NCBI GenBank assembly: GCA_037576195.1
Contig: CM075103.1
Span: 25,048,001-25,112,000 of the forward strand
DNA from: Phytoseiulus persimilis
Taxonomy: Eukaryota; Arthropoda; Arachnida; Mesostigmata; Phytoseiidae
DNA: 64,000 nucleotides
Direction of reading: 5' to 3'
Below are positions 48,301 through 58,195 of the stretch, piece after piece. Made by a program: the position numbers and the translations under genes. The notes below the pieces were generated by a model. The model worked only from the letters and a program-made list of their open reading frames with translations, was not told where the DNA came from and did not search any database. The first letter of the stretch is position 1. Every line of letters begins with the position of its first letter.

Positions 48301-51300
48301 TGCACAAGCTGATTCGGGCCGCATTCGGAACATACAATAAATGTTGGAAGCACTACACCGATTTCTTGGTACCGACCGCCCGTGCATGTAACTTGCTTGG
48401 ATGGAGAATTCCTCCACCCTGATACTCCACGGCTGCCCATGTGGGTCGAGAGCATCTTTCTGTTTTACGCTAACTTACTGCTCTCGGCTGAGTGGACGTT
48501 CTCATGACGCGGCAGTTCTGGGTCGCAGCATCCTCCCACCGAGTAACGGAAGCATAACTTGGGAAAGTTCTTGACGCTTTCTTCGAGGAAAAAACTCGAA
48601 GCAGCTTCTTCGCGCTTTCATCACAGCCAATGTTCCCAAGTGGTGCGTCGCTCGCTTTGTCCGACCCGCCTCGCCTGCGCTCGTTCCATGCACGCGTTTC
48701 CGGGGGGGGGGGGGGGCTTTCAATTATCAGCTTGCCTCTCGGAATTGCCCTGTGTCCACCGCTCCAGTTCGCGTGAAAAGTGACGGGATAATCTCAAGTC
48801 GGTCACAGCGATAAAATTCTGACGGCCCCTGAGAACGCGTCAAAGACCCCACTCCTAATCTTCCAAGTCCGCCTCGGGTGTTTCAGCTGGTTCCGCTTCT
48901 GAGTTCCCAGGCTCCCCACGGTCCTCGAACTCCTCTCCTCCGACCCCGTCACTTTTCTAAGTCCTCCATTCTTGGTCAGGTTCCCTATCGCTGGATTTCT
49001 CCACTCCCCCACCTTTTCTCTGCCCGAATCCGGTTTTCGTCCATCCCAGCCACTCCCCCCCCTCCAAGGGGAACTCGGACAATTCGAAAATTATCGGCAA
49101 CCTTGCGGCGGGGAATTCCTCCCGCCAAACTGGTGCAGGAACAAATCAGAGGGCCAGGTTGAATTAGCCGACACTCCAAACAACTTGACCGAGTTCCGTG
49201 CGGTCACCACTTGTGCCTCGTGCTTCCGGCCGGCCATCTCCCGAGCACGGAGTCGCATTCCGATCCTTCCCGCCGAACGGCGCCGGATAGGGTGGAATGG
49301 GCAAGCCGATAGGTCTACCGCAGGCAGAAAAGGACGAGAACCGATCGTTGAACGATCTCCGTCGGACGCAGCAACCTCCTGGTTCGTTTCGGTATCCATA
49401 AACAGCGTTATTCGAGAAAGTCCTCCTGGATCGGAGGTGAGCAGGGGGCCGACCCAATGTCTTGGTCGACCAGGCTCCGTGGAGGCCGACCGGGCCCGGG
49501 ATATCTGCGTGGAAGCACGCGGGGCGAACGGTCGCTCGGGTTCCGAGATCAGTCTCACGCATCCACCCCTCGCTTGGAGAACCATGTACCCGCGAATTCG
49601 ATGCGCATACGAGTTGTGCTGGACATGACTGGGGGAACGGCGACAGTTCCCGAAAGTGCGCCATATTCCAGCTGAGAATATCGAGGGCACGTTTCATGGA
49701 TTCGATGATCCTCCCACTTTAGCGGCCCGCCCGTTGATGAATGATTTATGTATCGAGATGCAGCGAAGAGCTGTCGTAAACAGTTCAGGCTCGGAGAATA
49801 ACTCAGTCTCGTTACTCGGAGCCTTGTCATCATTCTGGAACTGCAGCAGTGAGAGCTTCGCGCACGCATTCTGGAAACGAGGGCAACGAAGTCCGCAACC
49901 GAAGAGTCACGAGAACCGGCCGCGTTGGGACCTGACCTCGAATGAAGAGGCTCCGTGTCGTGCCAGCGGGCGGACCTCGGCTCCCTTCAGCCTCACAGTC
50001 GGAGCGGTTCCGCGTTTGAAAGACGATCCTCCGGGAAGGAGCTTCTTGAATCCTGTTGCTGAGAAAAAAAGGAATCCGCTCAGCGCTTCTCCAACAATGA
50101 AACTAAACAAATGGCTGCCGTATGGCTTCGTATCGCATGCGTCCCGAGTCACGGGAGATCGGGGAAGCAGCTTTGTTCTCGATTTCGGGAACGAACAACG
50201 TCACGACGTCTTTCCCTTACACTGAACTCTCTTGTTTGAAACCGGAGCTCCCCGTAACGGTTGCCCCGCGACAGGAGCGAGAACTCCCATCTCTGGCTGC
50301 GGCAAGATGGGAACCCGCCTGATCCCCCCGCGTCCGGGCGCCGCGGCCGACTTTTCCCGAGTCGGGAACAAATTTCGAGCGTATCTGAAGTGTAGTACAT
50401 CGGGTCTGATCACACGTTGCTGATCCTATATCTATGCCGCCTTGGCTCCGACTTTCGGATCGGAAGAATTCGGATGGTCAGATCACAATTTTCGGGCTGC
50501 CTTCCGGAGCGTCTAACTGCAGGGAGCGAGTTGACAGAGAACGAGCTATTTTCGAGAAAATGAGTCCGAGAATCCTTCCACACTCCCGATTTGAGGTCTC
50601 TTGACAACGTAGTGAGAATCCCGCCAGAAACGCACGAGGAGCCGAAAGAGCTCAGCAGATGATTGGAGGAGCGGCTCTTGTTGGTGTTATTGGGTTTCTC
50701 TAAGAAATGCCCCTTGCTAGAGGGAACACGCACCGGAAAGCTGCAGGATACTTTTCCTACACTCCCACAGAAGAGGAGGGTGACGGCAGCTCCGGAAGCT
50801 AGTGAGGAATTGCACCAGCCTGCTGCCAATAAAGTACCGACCAATAGCTAAGTCCGTTGGCTCACGCTTCGGCCAAAAATTTGACCCGGACCGAGGCTGA
50901 TATCCTGCAGGTTCTCCCCCGAGGAAGAGAACTGACTCATGGGGGTATGAAAGAGCTTCGATACCATGGCCATGAATCAGCTGTTCAACACAATCAGGGT
51001 GTCATTGAACGCGGATGGCTCCCTGAACCAGTTCATAGGAAACATCCCGGTTCTACCTGTGTCAGAAATTTGGACCATCAAAGTGAACGTTAGGTAAAAT
51101 GAACCACACGACTAAGCCAGGTGATCTGTTGAGCCCCTTCCGATCTCTGGCGTACGCATCAGGACTGGCGAAGACCCCACGAGGAACCGGTGCGACCTTC
51201 GTCATTCCCGCTGACGACCGCTGTTGCCATTATAATTTTCATTCCCAAATCGCATGTTTCCTCATACTACCGATTGTCGACTAGACCTTGCATTGGTTCT

Positions 51301-54039
51301 CAACCGCGGTTGGCGAACACCAATAAATGGTGGTTCGTCAACTGCGAAGAACCGCAAGACTTGCGGTTATTAGCCGCGGTATTCTGATCCGCGGACCTTC
51401 GATTCTCTCAGCGCGTTTCGGAGTGAATAAGCCTCGTCGTTCCCTGTCCTCATTGACATGAGTAGAGCTTGGAAGTTCAAAGAATGGATAGATTCATGAA
51501 TTTTGCTTCATTGCCATGAGAACTGATAAACTCAGTCATCAGAGACCCATTCATCCATTTCCCTATATGGATATATTAGAGGTTGAGAACAGAGACAATA
51601 GTCCACGCTCTAGTCATGAGTGTCGAAGGAGCTATCAGGCGCCGTTTGATTCGAACTCGACATGCCCTCAATCAGAGGCCAGCCTCCAGCTCGGTGGATC
51701 TGAGCCAAGTATTCGCTCCTTTCGTAACATGAGGAGGACCTCTCCTCGAACGGGGGCGAAAATTTCTATCAACGATTCCGCCGACATCGATTCAAGAGGA
51801 GCACAACTTCTCCGTGCACCGACTTCTGCAGGGTGAGAAATGAGCATGAAGGTCAGCGCGCTCGACGCTTTTTGTCGGGGGATGAGGGGGCAAGCATGTG
51901 ATTGTGATGATGATAATCATCATCATATTTTTTCCGCTTTTCAAACTGACCCACCTCGCATCACAGCTAATGAAGCTTCGTGTCGTTCAAGGCGCATTTT
52001 AAATCATCTATTTGAACTTGGAGCTCCGGAACTGAATAATTGCGGTTGATGTAGGTTTTTAGTCGCGGACTCAGGATTACGATTTGCGATTAACTGCGAA
52101 CCGCGGCTTGCGGTCTCATGCGAGGTCTTGTGCCGACTGATATGTTGTGATCTCCGAGTTCGAGCATTGCGTTCACTTGGTGACTCTGGAGGATCCGAGG
52201 TCAGATAACTGATCGAGGAAAAAGGTAGACTCGGTACGGATTCACGCGGAGAATGTCCTGCTACGAACGGGTGAGCATAGCTCCAGAATGCGTGCATCGA
52301 TTTGACAAAGGCCCCGTCGAACGTCCGACCCATACCGATATTGTCCCACAAGCGAGCACTCGCGCCCGGAGACCGTTTACTCGCCGGTAATCAATAGAGA
52401 ATTCAGGATCCAAATGGATTCACGCTCGACGAATGTCGCCTGCAGGGAAAACACTCAAGGCTGCTCGTCGGAGTCAAGTTCAAGTCGAGATCGATTTCGG
52501 TCGCCAAGTCGATTCGCGCGGAGCTCGCGGCGGGTACTCAGCGTCGAACAAGGAGTTCCATTACACTGGAACGAGTCAGCGACGCAGCTTCCCGACGATA
52601 CCCGAGCATTTTCAAGAAGTTTGAAGACAGATAAGAATTCAGCACCAGCTCGTGCGGTGCTGGACAACTCGAGCCGGACTGGACGGAGTCACGTTTTTGA
52701 GAGTCGTGGAACTGCTGGACCTTCCCAGGATGCAGGGAGGAATAACATGAAAAAAGGAGTCATGGTTACCCTTAGGGTCTTCAAGTTGGATCTTGTGTTC
52801 AGCTGGATGTCGGTCCGAGAATCGGAAATCGACTGTCGCGAGTTTCTTTGGAGAACGACGACCACATCCCTGATCGATGCTACGCGTGTGACAGAAGACG
52901 ACAACACTGTATTCGGGTCAAGCATCCGCTATGTTCCCAGTCGCTCTCGGCGAGATACCTTCCGTACAGCTAATTCTCATCCGTGAGTTCCCGCCGCAAC
53001 TCCCATGTTCTAACGATATCAATCGGCGTGGAATGCTTCTTTCATTGCATCGCAACACGGGATGTCTGGTGCGAGGTCTCTCGCGCGGAACCCTCGCGGG
53101 CCTGATTATTCCAGGGCCTAGGTTTTCCATGACGGGGTATCCACGGCCCACCACAACAGAAACAGCCGCTTTGGGTGTGGGGAATAGGTGAGCGTGGAGA
53201 GGAGGAGGAATGGAGCGCTCGTAGGAGTCTGCAAACCCTGAAGTTCATCTGCCAGATTCCGAGTTTGTCCAAGAACAGGTTTAAACCCGCTGTCAGATAA
53301 CAATTTCATTTGAATGATTGAGTCAGTTTTGAGCTCCGACAACTCAGTTCCGAGTTTTATGAAAGGAGTCAGGAACGAAGAGTCTCTGATGAAGAGAATG
53401 CCGGATCCCTGGCTGGAATTGCCGATCTGCGACTCCCAATGCTCGGATATTTAGGCAGAGAGGACTCTGAGCTTCTCAACCGTCCGAGGAATCATTCGCG
53501 GTGACCTCGCGGCCGTGCTTTTCCCAGGCGAGCAGGCTCAAGTTCGCGCTGGATATGAAACGTCGTCGAAGACGAGGAGGTGGAAAAGTGGAAACAGCGA
53601 CGAAGAGCTGGCAATGCGGGACTCGATCGGACCTGTGTCATCATTCAGCAAACCACTGAGCGTCCTCTTTCCATAACGGTGAGTTATAACCAGGTCGCAG
53701 TCACATGAAATTTTGCACGCAATCGAATATCGCTGAGAAAAACTGTTTGGCGGGTAGAGATCGTACCAGGTTTACAACGAATGACGTATGACGATTGGAA
53801 GAATCACGTCCGTAGGTGGGTCCATCGCTCATGGAAATATTCTCTCTGCGACCTCAATATTATGGATTGGTCGTGGGTAAGTTGTCCTGGTTCTCAGATC
53901 AAACTGGGCTCTCCGAATCCAGTTGCCAAGTACCAAATCGTGCGTCAGAACAAGCCAGAGAACTTGAGGGGGCCGCCGGAGACGCTTTTCTCCCCGGTCA
54001 TTGGGCTTTCCCGTATCTAGCGGAGGAAGCAGAAAACAT
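39319..54039. other. Long stretch with no recognised gene
   Basis: About 14.7 kb upstream of the GPCR. It should contain that gene's promoter and signal-peptide exon, which I could not place. Long open frames exist on both strands (for example 39918-40508 plus, 43643-44077 minus, 44381-44818 minus, 48972-49628 plus, 49091-49690 minus, 52414-52986 plus), but none has a motif I recognise, and most overlap equally open antisense frames in GC-rich DNA. Landmarks are G runs at 40093-40105 and 48702-48716, a (TA)n patch near 40430, an ATGATGATgataATCATCATCAT hairpin near 51907, and CCGCGG/TTGCGGTT-rich words near 51300-51395 and 52030-52120. Confidence 0.4.
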
Positions 54040-54059
54040 CATGCAACCTGGAGCGTCTT

Positions 54060-54300
54060 AGCCAACCAACTCAGAATAAGCAAACCTTTTTGTTTCCAAA
54101 ACTGCAGCGCAATCCCACATTCTTCCTTGGACATGTAAGAGAAACGTTCGTCAAGTTCTAGCCTGAACACCGTCAATGCCTCCGTGGTCGCCGGCACATT
54201 GTTTTCGGTGGTTTGCTTCGGGGTAGGAGTCAATATCTTCATTGCGACAGAAGCACTGAACTTTTTGTGTTTAGCACTTTTCTCACATCGAAGAATCAAC
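54060..54300 (-). pseudogene. Possible hAT-transposase C-terminal relic
   Basis: The minus-strand frame ends RLELDERFSYMSKEECG, ALQFWKQKG and WLAKTLQVA. The E-hydrophobic spacing, L-x-F-W-K and L-A-x-x-x-L-x-V pattern resembles the dimerisation region of hAT transposases (P-L-x-W-W-K, LA-x-x-x-L-x-I-P). The expected IPATSA-SER motif is not found after it. The match is weak and could be chance. Confidence 0.3.
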
Positions 54301-54489
54301 TCATATTCGCGCCAATCTCGAGTAAATGAATGAAGTTCTTGTAGAGTTCCCTGAACATCTCACCACCGACCCTTTCCGAAAGCTCTCCCAGCGCCCTCGT
54401 CGGGCCTTGCTCCAACTCCGCGAAACTCAGGGCTCTATGCTCCCAACAACGTGGAGCTCCCCCGAAGATGCTACAGGTTGGACCCAAGT

Positions 54490-55088
54490 CGTATCAAAAC
54501 TCAAAATAGCCTGGCAAGGCTTTCGAATTGCTTTGGAATTCCTCTCCACGAGTCTGACCCTGGAGCAGAACTCCAAAGGAAAAGATTGTGTTCTAGAGCG
54601 GAACTTCTTCTATTTTGAGGGCATCCCAGTGTGGGAATCGATTACCGACATATTCGTTCTGCTCACGACGCAATTTGTTCGCATCATGTGTTGGGATCGG
54701 TTGATTGATTGTTTTTTGAGCGTTTTATTCTCTGTCCTGTCTTCATTCTGATATGACAGATGGTATCCAGCCCACGACGATTTCTCCGTCGTTTGCGGTT
54801 CTCCTCTGTGTTCTTCCTCGGGTTCCAGCTGTTTCACCCGTTCCCCTTCCTCTGAGATCGTCTCCGCATTGATTTTCATCGCGTCTGCACGGTCATCATC
54901 AGCAGTCTCAGTATTTTTCCTCTCACACATTCTGCATTATCATTTGGAGTCAGCAAGTTTTCGAGCTAACGCCGTCGCAGTGAAATAGAGGCTTGCTTCT
55001 TCCCCTCATCTCAGAGAACATGGCAGACGACAGGATCATCGCAACGTGTAACTTGTTCGCATTCGAGTGGCTTGCTTTCGTTCAGGGA
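54490..55088. other. Anonymous sequence before the 135-bp satellite
   Basis: No recognised gene. A minus-strand frame at 54610-54930 is Glu/Lys/Thr-rich and unassigned. Confidence 0.4.
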
Positions 55089-55089
55089 A

Positions 55090-55138
55090 AATCCTTATCC
55101 CTACCATATATAAACAGCCGGCCGCGTAATGTTAATGT
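55090..55138 (+). promoter_or_regulatory. TATA-like module at the start of the 135-bp satellite
   Basis: AATCCTTATCCCTACCATAT, then ATAAACAGCCGGCC, stands right before the array. It is nearly the same as 57845-57867 and like the minus-strand sequence at 1990-2015. The AACAGCCGGCC part matches the leader starts of the other two arrays. Confidence 0.4.
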
Positions 55139-57800
55139 TCAAGGCAATAAATAATGTTCAGATTGGTCCCGAAATCACCCCTCCAGGTTTGAAGAAGTCT
55201 TGTCCGCTTGGTCCCGGAATCCCCCCTCCAGACTTGGAAAGCAATGGTCGAATCGGTCTCGGAATCACCCCTCCTGGTTTGAAAAAGTCTTGTCAGCTTA
55301 GTCCCGAAATCACCCCTCCAGGTTTGAAGAAGTCTTGTCCGCTTGGTCCCGGAATCCCCCCTCCAGACTTGAAAAGCAATGGTCGAATCGGTCTCGGAAT
55401 CACCCCTCCTGGTTTGAAAAAGTCTTGTCAGCTTAGTCCCGAAATCACCCCTCCAGGTTTGAAGAAGTCTTGTCCGCTTGGTCCCGGAATCCCCCCTCCA
55501 GACTTGAAAAGCAATGGTCGAATCGGTCTCGGAATCACCCCTCCTGGTTTGGAAAAGTCTTGTCAGCTTAGTCCCGAAATCCCCCTTCCAGGTTTGAAGA
55601 AGTCTTGTACGCTTGGTCCCGGAATCCCCCCTCCAGACTTGGAAAGCAATGGTCGAATCGGTCTCGGAATCACCCCTCCTGGTTTGAAAAAGTCTTGTCA
55701 GCTTAGTCCCGAAATCACCCCTCCAGGTTTGAAGAAGTCTTGTACGCTTGGTCCCGGAATCCCCCCTCCAGACTTGAAAAGCAATGGTCGAATCGGTCTC
55801 GGAATCACCCCTCCTGGTTTGAAAAAGTCTTGACAGCTTAGTCCCGAAATCACCCCTCCAGGTTTGAAGAAGTCTTGTCCGCTTGGTCCCGGAATCCCCC
55901 CTCCAGACTTGAAAAGCAATGGTCGAATCGGTCTCGGAATCACCCCTCCTGGTTTGAAAAAGTCTTGTCAGCTTAGTCCCGAAATCACCCCTCCAGGTTT
56001 GAAGAAGTCTTGTCCGCTTGGTCCCGGAATCCCCCCTCCAGACTTGAAAAGCAATGGTCGAATCGGTCTCGGAATCACCCCTCCTGGTTTGGAAAAGTCT
56101 TGTCAGCTTAGTCCCGAAATCCCCCCTCCAGGTTTGAAGAAGTCTTGTACGCTTGGTCCCGGAATCCCCCCTCCAGACTTGGAAAGCAATGGTCGAATTG
56201 GTCTCGGAATCACCCCTCCTAGTTTGAAAAAGTCTTGTCAGCTTAGTCCCGAAATCACCCCTCCAGGTTTGAAGAAGTCTTGTCCGCTTGGTCCCGGAAT
56301 CCCCCCTCCAGACTTGAAAAGCAATGGTCGAATCGGTCTCGGAATCACCCCTCCTGGTTTGAAAAAGTCTTGTCAGCTTAGTCCCGAAATCACCCCTCCA
56401 GGTTTGAAGAAGTCTTGTACGCTTGGTCCCGGAATCCCCCCTCCAGACTTGAAAAGCAATGGTCGAATCGGTCTCGGAATCACCCCTCCTGGTTTGAAAA
56501 AGTCTTGTCAGCTTAGTCCCGAAATCACCCCTCCAGGTTTGAAGAAGTCTTGTCCGCTTGGTCCCGGAATCCCCCCTCCAGACTTGAAAAGCAATGGTCG
56601 AATCGGTCTCGGAATCACCCCTCCTGGTTTGAAAAAGTCTTGTCAGCTTAGTCCCGAAATCACCCCTCCAGGTTTGAAGAAGTCTTGTCCGCTTGGTCCC
56701 GGAATCCCCCCTGCAGACTTGAAATCAATGGTCGAATCGGTCTCGGAATCACCCCTCCTGGTTTGGAAAAGTCTTGTCAGCTTAGTCCCGAAATTCCCCC
56801 TCCAGGTTTGAAGAAGTCTTGTACGCTTGGTCCCGGAATCCCCCCTCCAGACTTGGAAAGCAATGGTCGAATCGGTCTCGGAATCACCCCTCCTGGTTTG
56901 AAAAAGTCTCGTCAGCTCAGTCCCGAAATCACCCCTCCAGGTTTGAAGAAGTCTTGTCCGCTTGGTCCCGGAATCCCCCCTCCAGACTTGAAAAGCAATG
57001 GTCGAATCGGTCTCGGAATCACCCCTCCTGGTTTGAAAAAGTCTTGTCAGCTTAGTCCCGAAATCCCCCCTCCAGGTTTGAAGAAGTCTTGTACGCTTGG
57101 TCCCGGAATCCCCCCTCCAGACTTGGAAAGCAATGGTCGAATCGGTCTCGGAATCACCCCTCCTGGTTTGAAAAAGTCTTGTCAGCTTAGTCCCGAAATC
57201 ACCCCTCCAGGTTTGAAGAAGTCTTGTACGCTTGGTCCCGGAATCCCCCCTCCAGACTTGGAAAGCAATGGTCGAATCGGTCTCGGAATCACCCCTCCTG
57301 GTTTGAAAAAGTCTTGTCAGCTTAGTCCCGAAATCCCCCCCCAGGTTTGAAGAAGTCTTGTACGCTTGGTCCCGGAATCCCCCCTCCAGACTTGGAAAGC
57401 AATGGTCGAATCGGTCTCGGAATCACCCCTCCTGGTTTGAAAAAGTCTTGTCAGCTTAGTCCCGAAATCTCCCCCCAGGTTTGAAGAAGTCTTGTACGCT
57501 TGGTCCCGGAATCCCCCCTCCAGACTTGGAAAGCAATGGTCGAATCGGTCTCGGAATCACCCCTCCTGGTTTGAAAAAGTCTTGTCAGCTTAGTCCCGAA
57601 ATCACCCCTCCACGTTTGAAGAAGTCTTGTACGCTTGGTCCCGGAATCCCCCCTCCAGACTTGGAAAGCAATGGTCGAATCGGTCTCGGAATCACCCCTC
57701 AAGGTTTGAAAAAGTCTTGTCAGATTGGATCCAGAATTACTCCTCTATACTCAGGAAAGTATTGTCAGATTGGTCCCAGAATCACCCCCACGTTTTCCAC
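55139..57800 (+). repeat. 135-bp higher-order satellite array (3 x 45 bp)
   Basis: About 19-20 copies of a 135-bp unit made of three diverged 45-mers. Type a has CTTGGTCCCGGAATCCCCCC, type b ATCGGTCTCGGAATCACCCC, and type c CTTAGTCCCGAAATCACCCC. The order a-b-c is kept almost throughout. All three are relatives of the 45-bp monomer of the flanking arrays, so this is a true higher-order repeat built from the same family. The frame reading ITPPGLKKSC, PGIPPPDL and SNGRIGLG stays open for up to 315 codons, which follows from a stop-free unit of 45 codons. Three units near 56725, 57340 and 57470 carry small deletions that shift it. The last monomers (57720-57790) are more diverged, as expected at an array edge. 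Confidence 0.95.
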
Positions 57801-57933
57801 AAGGAGTGTGGACGAACTGACAAACCAACTGACAGACGAAGCGAATCCTTATCCTTACTATATATAATCGTCAGTCAGTCGTAGTCTGTCAGTTTGTCCG
57901 CACTTTTCGTGGAAGATATGGGGATGATTCCTT
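57779..57933. repeat. Palindrome around a TATATATAA box at array end
   Basis: The arms 57779-57839 and 57868-57933 are inverted copies with about 75 percent identity (TTTTCCAC, GTG-GGAC-AACTGACA and ACTGAC-GACGA landmarks). The 28-bp centre is AGCGAATCCTTATCCTTAC followed by TATATATAA. The outer ends of both arms carry the satellite core, once as AATCACCCCCAC and once inverted as GGGGATGATTCC, so monomer orientation flips here. Confidence 0.7.
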
Positions 57934-58089
57934 TTTTTTCCGGCTGAACCTCTCAGCCATCCCTCAGAAGTGTCCCGGGATCACCTTTCGGTATTGCTTC
58001 AGTAACACTTCCTATCGCCTCGCAAATCCCATCGCCAGCGGTGGGCTTGGGTCTTAAGATGGTTCAGATTTAATTCTGATATGAATTAA
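57934..58089. other. Spacer between the two right-hand arrays
   Basis: Non-repetitive, with no gene seen. Confidence 0.5.
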
Positions 58090-58195
58090 ACCAGCCGGCC
58101 TTGGGCCGACTGGAGTCGGCCGCGCTCCGCGCGGTTGGACGGCGCTCCTTGCGATCGAGGCACTTTTCCCTCTCTTCACTGGGTCAGCAATATGG
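58090..58195 (+). repeat. Leader of the right satellite array
   Basis: It begins AACCAGCCGGCC, runs through the same short GC palindromes (GGCCGACTGGAGTCGGCCGC) and enters the monomers. It is the inverted homologue of the leader at 1867-2005. The TATATATAA box of the left copy is not present here; the matching place reads TGATATGAATTAAACC. Confidence 0.8.

Noticed and set aside
48850-49060. Pro/Arg/Ser-rich frame like a LINE C-terminus
   Set aside because: It lacks the RLIGD and RRK-x-x-DL motifs that support the fragment at 20.4 kb.
49091-49697. Overlapping frames of 177-218 codons on both strands
   Set aside because: GC-rich DNA is open in several frames at once here, and no motif is recognised in any of them.
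55139-57350. Frames of 221-315 codons in the 135-bp array as a collagen- or silk-like gene
   Set aside because: Explained by the 45-codon stop-free unit. There is no signal peptide, splice pattern or codon-position bias.
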